Assembly (NCBI GenBank): GCA_002842465.1
Contig: PHDA01000023.1
Coordinates: 1 to 43,616 of the forward strand
Reading direction: 5' to 3'
From: Bacteroidetes bacterium HGW-Bacteroidetes-7
Lineage (GTDB): Bacteria; Bacteroidota; Bacteroidia; Bacteroidales; UBA932
Length of the DNA stretch: 43,616 nt
The translations under genes and the position numbers were made by a program. The notes beneath the pieces are model-generated. The model saw only the letters and a program-made list of their open reading frames with translations, searched no databases and had not been told where the DNA came from. Positions 16,972 through 26,186 of this stretch are shown here, one piece after another. Every line of letters starts with the position of its first letter. The stretch's first letter is position 1.

Positions 16972-18399
16972 TCAGATGCCCATACCATAATATACCACTT
17001 TGCCGTCTGGGTACACACCTTCTATGAGCAACGATCTTCTACTTCTCTGAATTACAGACTGCAGTTCCTGAATGTTTCTAACAGGCATTTGATTGATGTG
17101 AGTTATGATGAAACTCTCTCTAACACCAGCTTCATACAACTTACCTGCAGAGACCGAAAGAACCTCAATACCTGATTTCAATCCAAGCTTTTCAAGACTC
17201 TCAGCCGAAGCGTTTTTGAGCTCGGCACCAAACAACTTAAGCACTCCTGCTCTCGACTCCTCCAGCTTTGCAATCTGTGCATCCCTGCCCTCTAATACAA
17301 CTGAAAACTCCTTTTGTTTACCATCTCTGATTATATCTACAGAAATTCTATCTTTTGGTCTGTATTTTGAAACCTGCTCTTGAACGGCAGGTGCTGAATT
17401 TACCTGCACACCGTTTACCGAAATAAGAACATCATTCTCCCTGATACCTGATTTATCTGCCGGACTGCCTTTCACAACCTCGGCAATGTAAACACCCTTG
17501 GTACTTTTGAGATCCTTCTCTTTCTGAAGATTACCATCAATTTCCTGCATTGAAATCCCAAGCATTGCCCTCTGAACAACTCCGTATGCCATGATATCTT
17601 CTACAACTTTCTTTACAATAGTTGTAGGAACTGCAAAAGAATAACCTGTGAAAGCGCCTGTTCTTGATGCTATTGCTGTATTTATGCCTACAAGTTCTCC
17701 CTTTGTATTTATAAGAGCTCCCCCACTGTTGCCTTGGTTTACCGCAGCATCGGTCTGAATAAACGCCTCAATTTTAAACTCGCCCTCAAATGATGGCATG
17801 CTCCTAGCCTTTGCACTTACAATACCTGCCGTAATGGTTGACCTTAGGTTATAGGGGTTACCAATTGCAAGAACCCATTCTCCAAGCCTCAAAGCATCTG
17901 AATCGCCATACGATAGAATTGGCAGATTTTGAGCCTCAATTTTTAAAAGAGCAATATCTGTTACGGGATCTGCTCCAATAAGTTTTGCGGTAAAGGACTG
18001 GTTATTTTCCAAAGTCACCTGAATCTCGTCAGAACCGTCAATAACATGGTTGTTTGTAACAACATATCCATCATCGGAAATTATAACTCCCGATCCTGCA
18101 CCCTCCTGAATCCTTGGTGTCTGGGGTTGACCATACCCAAAGAAGTCGAACAATGAATATGGCTGAGGGGTTGATTTTTTAACCACCTTCACATGCACGA
18201 CTGCTTTAACGGCATTTTCTGCTGCAAAGGTAAAATCCGGGAAATTTTGAGGAGAGTATGATGCTCTGACAACAGGTGTGTCACTCTCCGGATAGTAATA
18301 AACTGATGATTTTTTAGAACTGTAACTGATAACGGCTAATGAAGTAACACCGCTTATCAAAACTGTCAAAAATAGGTAGAGAAATAAATTTCTTTTCAT
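16972..18399 (-). CDS. degP: Do family (HtrA/DegP) periplasmic serine protease
   Basis: The 475-residue protein is a periplasmic quality-control protease and chaperone. It has an N-terminal signal anchor (LFLYLFLTVLISGVTSLAV), a trypsin-like domain with the catalytic triad His118 (TNNHVI), Asp148 (DPVTDIALLKI) and Ser225 (GNSGGAL), and two PDZ domains (about 275-370 and 385-470). All catalytic residues are intact. It lies upstream of rpoD on the same strand with a 60-base gap holding a candidate rpoD promoter, and is divergent from dnaN across 84 bases. DegQ is an equally good name, since I cannot distinguish the paralogues. Confidence 0.94.
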   Translation of the reverse strand: MKRNLFLYLFLTVLISGVTSLAVISYSSKKSSVYYYPESDTPVVRASYSPQNFPDFTFAAENAVKAVVHVKVVKKSTPQPYSLFDFFGYGQPQTPRIQEGAGSGVIISDDGYVVTNNHVIDGSDEIQVTLENNQSFTAKLIGADPVTDIALLKIEAQNLPILSYGDSDALRLGEWVLAIGNPYNLRSTITAGIVSAKARSMPSFEGEFKIEAFIQTDAAVNQGNSGGALINTKGELVGINTAIASRTGAFTGYSFAVPTTIVKKVVEDIMAYGVVQRAMLGISMQEIDGNLQKEKDLKSTKGVYIAEVVKGSPADKSGIRENDVLISVNGVQVNSAPAVQEQVSKYRPKDRISVDIIRDGKQKEFSVVLEGRDAQIAKLEESRAGVLKLFGAELKNASAESLEKLGLKSGIEVLSVSAGKLYEAGVRESFIITHINQMPVRNIQELQSVIQRSRRSLLIEGVYPDGKVVYYGMGI

Positions 18400-18459
18400 G
18401 TCTTTAAAAGTTTTTTATTAAGTAACCGAATCAAAATATATGCCATAACTTATTTTTTT

Positions 18460-18467
18460 TATCTTTG
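18460..18467 (+). promoter_or_regulatory. -7 element for dnaN
   Basis: TATCTTTG matches TAnnTTTG exactly and ends only 16 bases before the dnaN ATG, so the 5' leader would be about ten bases. No clear -33 TTTG is seen. Confidence 0.6.
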
Positions 18468-18483
18468 TAAAAAATATAAGGAC

Positions 18484-19611
18484 ATGAAGTTTGTAGTTTC
18501 CAGCACAGAGCTTTTAGCTCGTCTCTTGTCTGTTTCAAGAGTAATATCATCAAAGAATACAATCCCTGTTTTAGACAATTTTCTCTTTGTTTTAAGGGAT
18601 GGAAAACTAAACATTACTGCCTCCGATCTGGAGACAAGCCTCAAAGCCTCTTTACCTATTGATAACATAGAGGAGGAGGGTGAAATAACTATCCCTGCAA
18701 GGCTTCTTGTTGACTCGCTTAAAGAGTTTGCAGATATACCGCTGGAATTCAGCTCCAATGAAAATCAGACTTCAATAGAGATTACGTGGGCAAACGGAAA
18801 CTCTACTCTGCCTTGCACAGGTGCCGACGACTATCCAAGTATTGCAACAATCTCAAGTGACAGAACTTCAATAACAGTTAATTCACATATACTGCTTGAA
18901 GGAGTTAACAGAACACTATACGCTACAGCAGAGGAGGAGCTCAGGCCTGTAATGAACGGCATTTACTTTGATATTGATACTGAGTCTGCAACCATGGTTG
19001 CATCTGATGCCCACAAACTGGTATGCTTTACAAGACATGACATAAAGTCAGAGCAGAAATCCTCATTCATTCTTCCAAAAAAACCTTCATCAATTCTTAA
19101 AAACCTTCTTTCCAAGGTTGAAGAGGATGTTAAAATTCTCTTTGATCAGAAGAACGCATATTTTGAGTTTGAATCATTTATACTAGTTTGTCGCCTTGTA
19201 GAAGGCAACTATCCTGCCTACAAGTCTGTAATTCCAAAGAATAACACAAACAGACTCATAATTAACCGTCAGGATTTTCTTAACAGTACAAGAAGAGTGT
19301 CAGTTTGTTCAAATCAGGCCAGTAGCCTTGTTAAACTTAAGTTGTCATACAACCAGCTTGTAATCTCGGCTCAGGATCTTGATTTTTCAATTTCTGCCCA
19401 TGAAAGACTAACCTGCCAGTACGATGGCGACCCGATGGAGATTGGCTTTAAATCTACATTCCTTATTGAGATACTTTCTAACCTTTCATATAACGATATT
19501 TCTCTTGAACTTTCAGACCCTTCAAGAGCTGCACTTATCCTCCCTTCCGGCGGTAATGACCCTTCCGAAGAGATTTTGGCATTGATAATGCCAATGATGG
19601 TAAGCGCTTAG
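18484..19611 (+). CDS. dnaN: DNA polymerase III beta sliding clamp
   Basis: The 375-residue protein is the ring-shaped processivity clamp of the replicative polymerase. It begins MKFVVSSTELLARLLSVSRV and shows the three repeated beta-clamp domains, with VASDAHKLVCFTRHD in the middle domain and the C-terminal ALIMPMMVSA, matching the family MLMP(M/V)xL ending. Length is normal. The start follows a promoter element at 18460-18467. A DnaQ-like exonuclease gene begins 12 bases after the stop, so clamp and proofreading-type nuclease are probably co-transcribed. dnaA is not nearby, as is usual in Bacteroidota. Confidence 0.96.
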   Translation: MKFVVSSTELLARLLSVSRVISSKNTIPVLDNFLFVLRDGKLNITASDLETSLKASLPIDNIEEEGEITIPARLLVDSLKEFADIPLEFSSNENQTSIEITWANGNSTLPCTGADDYPSIATISSDRTSITVNSHILLEGVNRTLYATAEEELRPVMNGIYFDIDTESATMVASDAHKLVCFTRHDIKSEQKSSFILPKKPSSILKNLLSKVEEDVKILFDQKNAYFEFESFILVCRLVEGNYPAYKSVIPKNNTNRLIINRQDFLNSTRRVSVCSNQASSLVKLKLSYNQLVISAQDLDFSISAHERLTCQYDGDPMEIGFKSTFLIEILSNLSYNDISLELSDPSRAALILPSGGNDPSEEILALIMPMMVSA

Positions 19612-19623
19612 GAGAAACCAAAA

Positions 19624-20412
19624 ATGAAATTAAACCTTAAAAATCCGCTGCTCTTTTTTGATATTGAAAGCACCGGACTAAATGTTGCCACTGACAGAAT
19701 TGTAGAGATCAGTGCGCTCAAAGTTATGCCTAACGGAGATCAGGAGATTAAAACGCGCAGGCTTAACCCAACTATTCCTATCTCACCTGAAGCTCAAAGC
19801 ATTCACGGGATTTCTAATGAAGATGTCGCCGGCTGTCCTACCTTTAAAGAGGTTGCCAAAAGTCTGGCTCAGTGGATGTCGGGCTGTGATTTTGCCGGGT
19901 ATAATGCTATTAGATTTGATGTTCCAATGCTTGCCGAAGAGTTTCTGAGAGCCGGTGTAAATTTTGATTTCAGAAAGAGAAAGCTGGTTGATGTTCAGAA
20001 TATCTTTCACAAAATGGAGCAAAGAACGCTTAGTGCGGCTTTGAAATTCTACTGTAACAAAGATCTTGAAAACGCTCACTCTGCAGAGGCTGATACTATT
20101 GCAACATTTGAAATACTTGAAGCTCAACTTGATAAATATAACGATATACTCGAAAACGATGTAAAATTTCTATCAGAATTTTCAACTAAGAGTAAATTTG
20201 TAGATTATGCCGGTAGAATCGTGTTGGATGAAAATGATGTTCCAATTATCAATTTTGGCAAACACAAGGGTAAAGCTGTTGAGAACGTTTTTAAGTCAGA
20301 TCCTAGTTACTACTCATGGATGATGAACGGAGAGTTTACTCTGGATACAAAGCAGGTTATAACCGAACTCAAAATTAAATTTGAAAACCCGTCACAGAAG
20401 ACAATTATTTAG
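19624..20412 (+). CDS. DnaQ-like 3'-5' exonuclease with C-terminal DUF3820-like domain
   Basis: The N-terminal part (about 1-175) is a DEDDh exonuclease: Asp13 and Glu15 in FFDIESTGLN (ExoI), Asp99 in NAIRFDVPML (ExoII), and His152 with Asp157 in HSAEADTIATF (ExoIII). This is the fold of the polymerase III epsilon subunit and of exonuclease X. The C-terminal segment (about 205-245) contains INFGKHKGKAVENVF and YYSWMMNGEF, a DUF3820-type module of unknown role. The gene lies 12 bases after dnaN, consistent with DNA replication or repair, and may be the epsilon-like subunit in this lineage. Its last eight bases overlap the convergent flavoprotein gene. Confidence 0.9.
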   Translation: MKLNLKNPLLFFDIESTGLNVATDRIVEISALKVMPNGDQEIKTRRLNPTIPISPEAQSIHGISNEDVAGCPTFKEVAKSLAQWMSGCDFAGYNAIRFDVPMLAEEFLRAGVNFDFRKRKLVDVQNIFHKMEQRTLSAALKFYCNKDLENAHSAEADTIATFEILEAQLDKYNDILENDVKFLSEFSTKSKFVDYAGRIVLDENDVPIINFGKHKGKAVENVFKSDPSYYSWMMNGEFTLDTKQVITELKIKFENPSQKTII

Positions 20413-21664
20413 TTTTATTATCAACTGCTGCTGATCTTCCCGCCAGAAATCCCGTTGAGAAGGCAATTTGCAGGTTGTACCCACCGGTATCACCGTCTAA
20501 ATCAATTATTTCTCCTGCAAACCACAAGTTTTGGACAAGCCTTGATTTCATGTTTTTAGATATTATCTCATCAAGGGAAACTCCTCCTGCGGTGATAACT
20601 GCTCTTTCGTAAGAGGTATAAGAGTTAATATCCATCTTCCAATTTTTGAGAGTTTCAGCTAATCCTGAAATGCCGATACTCCTCAATGTTTTATTAATAT
20701 CGCTACTCAAGTTGTTCATCTCCATAAAGGGCCTTATAGCCTGTGATGGCAGTAACTTTTGAAGTAACAATGATGTAAATGGCCCCTTGAGCTCTGATAT
20801 CTCCTTTTCGACTCTTTTATGAAGAGTTTCAATGTCAATAGCGGGTTTCAAATCAATTGAAACGCTGCATCTGCCCCCGGCAATAATTGTTTTTACAGCT
20901 TTTCTACTGATTTTATATCCGATTGACCCCTCAATCCCATTATTGGTAAAATCCAGATCACCCATCTCTTTCTGCACAATGTCTTTTCCGGCAACAAGGG
21001 TAATTTCACAATTTTTTAATTGTAAACCTATGAGTTCATTACTGTATCCGAATGGCATCAGAGCAGTTAGCGAAGGGAAGCACTCAGTAATTTTATGTCC
21101 GCATTTTTCTGCAAATATATATCCATCTCCTGTTGAGCCGGTTAAAGGATATGAGAGACCACCAGAAGCAATTATGTAAGCATCGGCAGTCATTTTTGAC
21201 CTTTTGCCATTGCTTGCTACAGTAATAGAATTTATACTACCATCATTTAGATTAATATCTTCTACTTTGGTATTGTATAGCACCCTAATCCCTTGATTAT
21301 TAATCTCATTCACAAGAGAATCCACTACATCAGAAGCATTTCCTGAAAGCGGGAATACTCTATCTCCCCTTTCAATAACTGTTTTAAGTCCAATCTCTTC
21401 AAAAAACTTGACAGTCTCTGTGTTATCAAAGCTGTAAAAAGCATGTTTCAAGAATCTGCTGTTAGGGTGCAGATGAGTTGAAAACTCCTGCCATGATTTT
21501 GTGTTTGTTATATTACACCTTCCTTTTCCTGTAATTCTTATCTTTCTCCCGGCCTTCTCCATCTTTTCAATGAGCGTTACCTTTGCCCCTTCACGAGCAG
21601 CGGTGATTGCAGCCATCATTCCCGCAGCACCAGCCCCAATTACTATAACCTCTTTTTGATTCAT
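20405..21664 (-). CDS. HI0933/BaiN-type NAD(P)/FAD-dependent oxidoreductase
   Basis: The 419-residue flavoprotein starts with a Rossmann FAD-binding motif, VIVIGAGAAGMMAAITAA, followed by EKMEKAGRKIRITGKGRCN, the HI0933 family signature. The C-terminal part contains ITAGGVSLDEI and WFAGEIIDLDGDTGGYNLQ, which contact FAD. It is predicted to be cytosolic. The family includes BaiN and RdsA; the substrate here is unknown. It converges on the exonuclease gene with an eight-base overlap and diverges from the BtuF-like gene across 47 bases. Confidence 0.92.
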   Translation of the reverse strand: MNQKEVIVIGAGAAGMMAAITAAREGAKVTLIEKMEKAGRKIRITGKGRCNITNTKSWQEFSTHLHPNSRFLKHAFYSFDNTETVKFFEEIGLKTVIERGDRVFPLSGNASDVVDSLVNEINNQGIRVLYNTKVEDINLNDGSINSITVASNGKRSKMTADAYIIASGGLSYPLTGSTGDGYIFAEKCGHKITECFPSLTALMPFGYSNELIGLQLKNCEITLVAGKDIVQKEMGDLDFTNNGIEGSIGYKISRKAVKTIIAGGRCSVSIDLKPAIDIETLHKRVEKEISELKGPFTSLLLQKLLPSQAIRPFMEMNNLSSDINKTLRSIGISGLAETLKNWKMDINSYTSYERAVITAGGVSLDEIISKNMKSRLVQNLWFAGEIIDLDGDTGGYNLQIAFSTGFLAGRSAAVDNKTK

Positions 21665-21687
21665 CCTTATGTATTAAAGTAAAGTGT

Positions 21688-21695
21688 TAAATTTG
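21688..21695 (+). promoter_or_regulatory. -7 element for the BtuF-like lipoprotein gene
   Basis: TAAATTTG fits TAnnTTTG and ends 16 bases before the ATG at 21712, the same spacing as at dnaN. The implied leader is about ten bases. Confidence 0.5.
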
Positions 21696-21711
21696 CGACA
21701 AATATACACAT

Positions 21712-22845
21712 ATGCGTTCAGTAACCATTATTATCTTTTTAACTCTTTTATTTTCAACATCCTGTTCATCACGTGGAGAGAAATATCCTGTTGACCTTAA
21801 ATTATCTGTTAATGAATATGCAACAAATTTCAACATTATTGAAGAGGTTGAGGGAGATAAAATCCTTCGGGTTATTGAAAACTGGAGTGGCAAAGAGACA
21901 ATTTATGATTATCATTTGGTGCCCGAGAACGAATTGAAAGGAAGAGAGATTAAAGAAAACGAAATTTCAGTACCTCCTGCTAGGGTTGTATGTATGTCAA
22001 CCAGTCATATTGCATACATTAGCGCGCTGGGCAAGGTTGAATCTATTAAAGCCGTTTCAGGAGCAAAATATATCAGCGACAGCTCTGTAATCCAACTTTT
22101 TAACGAAGGTAAAATTTCAGATGTAGGCTTTGAATCATCATTAAACTACGAAACTCTTATTGCTCTCTCTCCTGACATTGTCTTTACTTATGGAATAAGC
22201 GGAGAGAACAATATATATTTAGAAAAAATTAAAGCCCTTGGAATTAAGGTTATTGCTGTTGGCGACTACATGGAGAATCATCCTTTGGGAAAGGCAGAGT
22301 ATCTTAGGTTTTTCGGAGCATTATATAACTGTTCAGAAAAGGCAGATTCACTCTACTCTTTTATCAGAGACGAGTATATGAATACAAAGGTCAGGGCAGA
22401 ACAATTTGGAAAAAAGAAAAAGATTCTGATAAATGCTCCATGGAAGGATGTTTGGTATATCCCGGGAGAAGATAGTTATATGAGTTGTCTTATTCAAGAT
22501 GCGGGAGGAGAGGTACTTGGTGGTAAAAAAGGAGATTTTCACTCTTATCCCAATAGCATAGAGGAGGTTTTTAAACTTTCATACAATGCAGATATATGGC
22601 TTAATCCTAACAACTTTCAAAGCCTGTCAGAGCTAAAAAGAAGCAATCCTCTTTTTGGGAAAATTGGTGTTCTTGAAAAGGGAAAAGTGTTTAATAACAC
22701 TAAGAGAAACACAGCCATCGGTGGAAGTGACTTCTGGGAAAAAGGAGTTGTTGAACCTCATCTGATTTTGAAAGATCTCATTAACATTCTTCATACGAAT
22801 GATACTCTATCAGTTAATCTGAAATATTTCAAAATGCTCAATTAA
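21712..22845 (+). CDS. BtuF-like periplasmic substrate-binding lipoprotein (orphan)
   Basis: This 377-residue protein has a lipoprotein signal (IIIFLTLLFSTSC, Cys18) and a Peripl_BP_2 cobalamin/iron-siderophore binding fold: RVVCMSTSHIAYISALG, LIALSPDIVFTYGISG and EKIKALGIKVIAVGDYME are the typical half-domain starts. It should bind a metal chelate or corrinoid for ABC import. No permease, ATPase or TonB receptor gene adjoins it in this window, so its partners must be encoded elsewhere. It ends close to a convergent terminator. Confidence 0.85.
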   Translation: MRSVTIIIFLTLLFSTSCSSRGEKYPVDLKLSVNEYATNFNIIEEVEGDKILRVIENWSGKETIYDYHLVPENELKGREIKENEISVPPARVVCMSTSHIAYISALGKVESIKAVSGAKYISDSSVIQLFNEGKISDVGFESSLNYETLIALSPDIVFTYGISGENNIYLEKIKALGIKVIAVGDYMENHPLGKAEYLRFFGALYNCSEKADSLYSFIRDEYMNTKVRAEQFGKKKKILINAPWKDVWYIPGEDSYMSCLIQDAGGEVLGGKKGDFHSYPNSIEEVFKLSYNADIWLNPNNFQSLSELKRSNPLFGKIGVLEKGKVFNNTKRNTAIGGSDFWEKGVVEPHLILKDLINILHTNDTLSVNLKYFKMLN

Positions 22846-22891
22846 AAAACCCTTCATCTAAGCTTCAGTAAATTATGAAAAAGATGAAGGG
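22843..22891 (-). terminator. Terminator after buk
   Basis: A 10-bp stem, CCCTTCATCT (22850-22859) and AGATGAAGGG (22882-22891), with a 22-base loop is followed by TTTTTTAATT on the minus strand. It serves the buk operon. On the plus strand the T run is missing, so termination of the BtuF-like gene would be weaker. Confidence 0.75.
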
Positions 22892-22912
22892 ATTAATAAA
22901 GTTAGTGGTATT

Positions 22913-23986
22913 CTATTCGTAAATCAGAGGTACCTCTTTACCGGTTATAACAGCCAACCCGTTCATTGCAAGAGCAGTCATCTCATCTTCACCCGGAAAT
23001 ATCTTTACAGGAGCAATGAAACCAACCTGCCTTGCAAGTTTATCCATCAGCTTAGTGTTGTAGGCAATTCCTCCGGTTATAAGTATTGCATCGATTTCTC
23101 CTGACAATGCAGCTGCCATTGCTCCAATCTCTTTAGCAACATTGTATGCAAAAGCATCGGAAATCAATTTAAACTTCTCATCACCTTCAGAAACCTTCTG
23201 CTCTACGATAGCAAATGAGTTTGTACCCAGATGAGCTACCAATCCGCCCTCTCCTGTAATCATTTTCTTTACCTGATCAAGGGTATATTTGCCTGAAAAA
23301 CAAAGTCTGGCAAAATCATAAGCAGGTAGAGTTCCTGAGCGTTCAGGAGAAAATGGACCTTCGCCGTTTAATGCATTGTTTACATCCACTACCCTTCCCT
23401 TATAATGAGCTCCAACCGAAACTCCTCCTCCCAGGTGTGCAATAATCAGGTTAAGAGATTCATAAGTAGAATTAACAGATGCTGCATAGCTTTTAGCAAT
23501 AGCCTTTTGGTTAAGGGCATGAAATATTGATTTCCTTTCAAGCAGTGGATGGCCGGTAATTCTTGCAATAGGTTCCAGTTCATCAACCACAACAGGGTCA
23601 GCAATAAATGCTTTACAACCTTTAATGCCTGAAGCAATATTATGTGCTATCAGTCCTCCAAGGTTACTGGCATGTTCGCCTCCGACACCCTCTTCAAGGT
23701 CTCTTAACATTGCCCCATTTACCTCATAAACACCAGATTTAATTGGTTTCACAAGGCCTCCCCTTCCAACTATTGCCTCAATCAAATCTATTTCGATTCT
23801 GTTCTCTACTAAAGCGTTAAGAATTGTTTGTTTTCTGAATTCAAACTGATCTGAAACTTTTTCATATTGAGAAAGTTCCTCGATAGAGTGACGCAGAGTT
23901 GTAACAAATACCTGTTTGTGCCCTTCAAAGAGTGCAATTTTAGTTGAGGTTGAACCCGGATTGATTGCTAAGATATGATTTCCCAT
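22913..23986 (-). CDS. buk: Butyrate kinase
   Basis: This 357-residue ASKHA-fold enzyme converts butyryl-phosphate and ADP to butyrate and ATP. The start HILAINPGSTSTKIALF is the phosphate-1 motif, and AHLGGGVSVGAHYKGRVVD and ITGGIAYN are family-specific. The start lies three bases after the ptb stop, so it is the last gene of ackA-ptb-buk. Some family members prefer isobutyrate or isovalerate, which would fit branched-chain amino-acid fermentation; the sequence does not decide this. Confidence 0.95.
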   Translation of the reverse strand: MGNHILAINPGSTSTKIALFEGHKQVFVTTLRHSIEELSQYEKVSDQFEFRKQTILNALVENRIEIDLIEAIVGRGGLVKPIKSGVYEVNGAMLRDLEEGVGGEHASNLGGLIAHNIASGIKGCKAFIADPVVVDELEPIARITGHPLLERKSIFHALNQKAIAKSYAASVNSTYESLNLIIAHLGGGVSVGAHYKGRVVDVNNALNGEGPFSPERSGTLPAYDFARLCFSGKYTLDQVKKMITGEGGLVAHLGTNSFAIVEQKVSEGDEKFKLISDAFAYNVAKEIGAMAAALSGEIDAILITGGIAYNTKLMDKLARQVGFIAPVKIFPGEDEMTALAMNGLAVITGKEVPLIYE

Positions 23987-23989
23987 AAA

Positions 23990-24895
23990 TTATTTTGCCG
24001 TAAGTGCGGCCAGTGCTATTGAATTTAACTTTGTATCTATGCTGTCAGCTCTGCTGGATAAAACACATGGTGCTTTGGCTCCTGCTACTATTGCAGCCTG
24101 CCTGGCACCTACACAAAATTGAGTGTTAACCTTGTAAAATACATTTGCAGATTCGATATTAGGGAATACAAGGCAATCTGCATCACCTGCCACAGGACTC
24201 ACAAGTTTTTTAACAGCAACTGCCTCAGCAGACAGCGCAACATCAAGTGCCAGAGGGCCATCTACAACACAGCCGGGAATCTGACCTCTTTCAGCCATCT
24301 TAGAAATAATTGCAGCATCTACGCATGCAGGCATACCCGGAAGCATCTGCTCGGTAGCTGTGATAATGGCAACTTTTGGTTTGCTGTTACCCAATGCGTG
24401 AGCTGTCTTTACTACATAATTTGTTATTGCAATTTTTTGATTGAGATCGGGAGCCGGTATTACAGCTATATCACCAAATACCAATAATTTGTGGTACTGA
24501 GGATTAGACATTAGACAAACGTGACTAAGAACGGCTTTAGCAGGTAACAGGCCTCTCTCTTTGTTGAGAATTGCTCTCATGTATTTATCAGTACTGCACA
24601 TGCCCTTCATTAGGATGTCTCCCTGGCCTTCATTAATAAGGTCAACGGCTGTTGAAACAGCTTTCATTTCATCATCAATTGGTACAATTCTGAAAATTGA
24701 AGGGTCAATGTTTTCATGAGCACAAACATCGAGAATCATCTTTTCATTACCAACAAGAGTGGCTTCAACAATCCCGGCTTCAACTGCGAGTTTCGCTGCA
24801 TTAATAGTATGATCATCTACTGCCCAGGCAGCAACCAGCCTCTTTTTTGGTTTTGACCTTAAGCTTTCAAAAACTTGTTCAAATGTTGTAATCAT
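23990..24895 (-). CDS. ptb: Phosphate butyryltransferase
   Basis: The 301-residue cytosolic enzyme makes butyryl-phosphate from butyryl-CoA and phosphate, feeding the kinase encoded next. It belongs to the phosphate acetyl/butyryltransferase family: AAWAVDDHTINAAKLAVEAG at the start, DILMKGMCSTDKYMRAILNK in the middle and VDGPLALDVALS near the end. Its length matches Ptb rather than the longer Pta forms. It is 22 bases downstream of ackA and three bases upstream of buk. Confidence 0.94.
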   Translation of the reverse strand: MITTFEQVFESLRSKPKKRLVAAWAVDDHTINAAKLAVEAGIVEATLVGNEKMILDVCAHENIDPSIFRIVPIDDEMKAVSTAVDLINEGQGDILMKGMCSTDKYMRAILNKERGLLPAKAVLSHVCLMSNPQYHKLLVFGDIAVIPAPDLNQKIAITNYVVKTAHALGNSKPKVAIITATEQMLPGMPACVDAAIISKMAERGQIPGCVVDGPLALDVALSAEAVAVKKLVSPVAGDADCLVFPNIESANVFYKVNTQFCVGARQAAIVAGAKAPCVLSSRADSIDTKLNSIALAALTAK

Positions 24896-24917
24896 CTGTA
24901 TTTATTAATATTAGTTA

Positions 24918-26132
24918 CTATTTATTATTCATAAGTATATCCATTGTATCCTGGGCTATCACAAGTTCTTCATTTGTGGTTACTGTTGCCATAAATACCC
25001 TTGAACCCGGTTTAGACAAAATAACATCTTTACCTCTTACCCCTTTATTAGCTGCAGGGTCAAAGTTAAGACCAATATATTCCAGGTGAGAACCTACCAT
25101 TTCACGAATATGAGGATCGTTCTCTCCAATCCCTCCTGTAAATACTATCATATCAACTCCGCCCATTGCTGCTGTATAAGCACCTATGTACTTAAGAACT
25201 CTATAATAAAGCATATCAAGTACAAGCTGAGCCCTTTCATCATTTTTCGATGCAGCCATCTCAATATCTCTTGCATCAGAAGATTGTCCGAAAATGCCAA
25301 TAAAACCGCTCTTCTTGTTAAGAACCGAATTAATCCCGGCAGCATCAAGACCCTCTTTTTCCTGAATAAAGGTAACGATTCCTGCATCAATGTCACCACT
25401 GCGGGTACCCATGATTAATCCCTCAAGAGGAGTGAATCCCATTGATGTATCTATGGATTGACCGTTTTTAATTGCAGTTATTGAACTACCGTTGCCAAGG
25501 TGACATGTGATTACTTTAGAATTCATAAAATCAAGGCCGGCCAGATCGCAGGCTTTTTTCCCAACAAATTTATGGCTTGTTCCGTGGAAACCATAGCGGC
25601 GAATTTTATACTTAGTGTAGTACTCGTATGGTAGTGCATACATGTAAGCATATTTAGGCATTGTTTGGTGAAACGATGTGTCAAATACAGTTACCTGAGG
25701 AGTTTGCGGCATTAGAGTTTGAATTGCAAATACTCCAAGGAGGTTTGCAGGGTTATGTAGAGGAGCTAGTTCGCATAGCTTCTCAATTCCCTCTATAACA
25801 GACTCATTAACAAGGCGACTGCTGTTGAAATACTCTCCGCCGTGAGCCACTCTATGACCTACAGCATCGATGTCAGAAAGAGATTTAAGAACACCAAGTT
25901 CTGAATCAATCAGGATATCAAGTACTTTCTTAATACCTTCGGTGTGATTTGCAATGTGACCTTCTGTCTCATATTTGTCCCTGCCATCAACTCTGTGAGA
26001 TAAAACGCCTGTTTCAAGGCCAATTCTCTCAACAATACCTTTTGCAAGAAGTGAATAATCGGTAGTGCTTTTCATATCAAGCACTTGATACTTTATCGAA
26101 GAACTACCGCAGTTCAAAACTAAAATAACCAT
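24918..26132 (-). CDS. ackA: Acetate kinase
   Basis: The 404-residue enzyme converts acetyl-phosphate and ADP into acetate and ATP. It starts VILVLNCGSSSIKYQVLDM and contains RRYGFHGTSHKFV and GNGSSITAIKNGQSIDTSMG, the active-site loops of acetate kinases. It is the first gene of an operon with ptb and buk. A TACATTTG promoter element lies 55 bases upstream and an inverted repeat at 26220-26239 lies where an activator would bind. No pta gene is adjacent, so acetyl-phosphate must come from elsewhere or from Ptb side activity. Confidence 0.96.
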   Translation of the reverse strand: MVILVLNCGSSSIKYQVLDMKSTTDYSLLAKGIVERIGLETGVLSHRVDGRDKYETEGHIANHTEGIKKVLDILIDSELGVLKSLSDIDAVGHRVAHGGEYFNSSRLVNESVIEGIEKLCELAPLHNPANLLGVFAIQTLMPQTPQVTVFDTSFHQTMPKYAYMYALPYEYYTKYKIRRYGFHGTSHKFVGKKACDLAGLDFMNSKVITCHLGNGSSITAIKNGQSIDTSMGFTPLEGLIMGTRSGDIDAGIVTFIQEKEGLDAAGINSVLNKKSGFIGIFGQSSDARDIEMAASKNDERAQLVLDMLYYRVLKYIGAYTAAMGGVDMIVFTGGIGENDPHIREMVGSHLEYIGLNFDPAANKGVRGKDVILSKPGSRVFMATVTTNEELVIAQDTMDILMNNK

Positions 26133-26186
26133 AATAAATATTAATTTTTAATTTAAATTTTCAATGATGAGACAAAAAAAATCGCA

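Noticed and set aside
22913..26132. ackA and buk as a recent tandem duplication
   Set aside because: They belong to the same superfamily but differ widely in length and motifs (404 versus 357 residues), so they are old, separate families.
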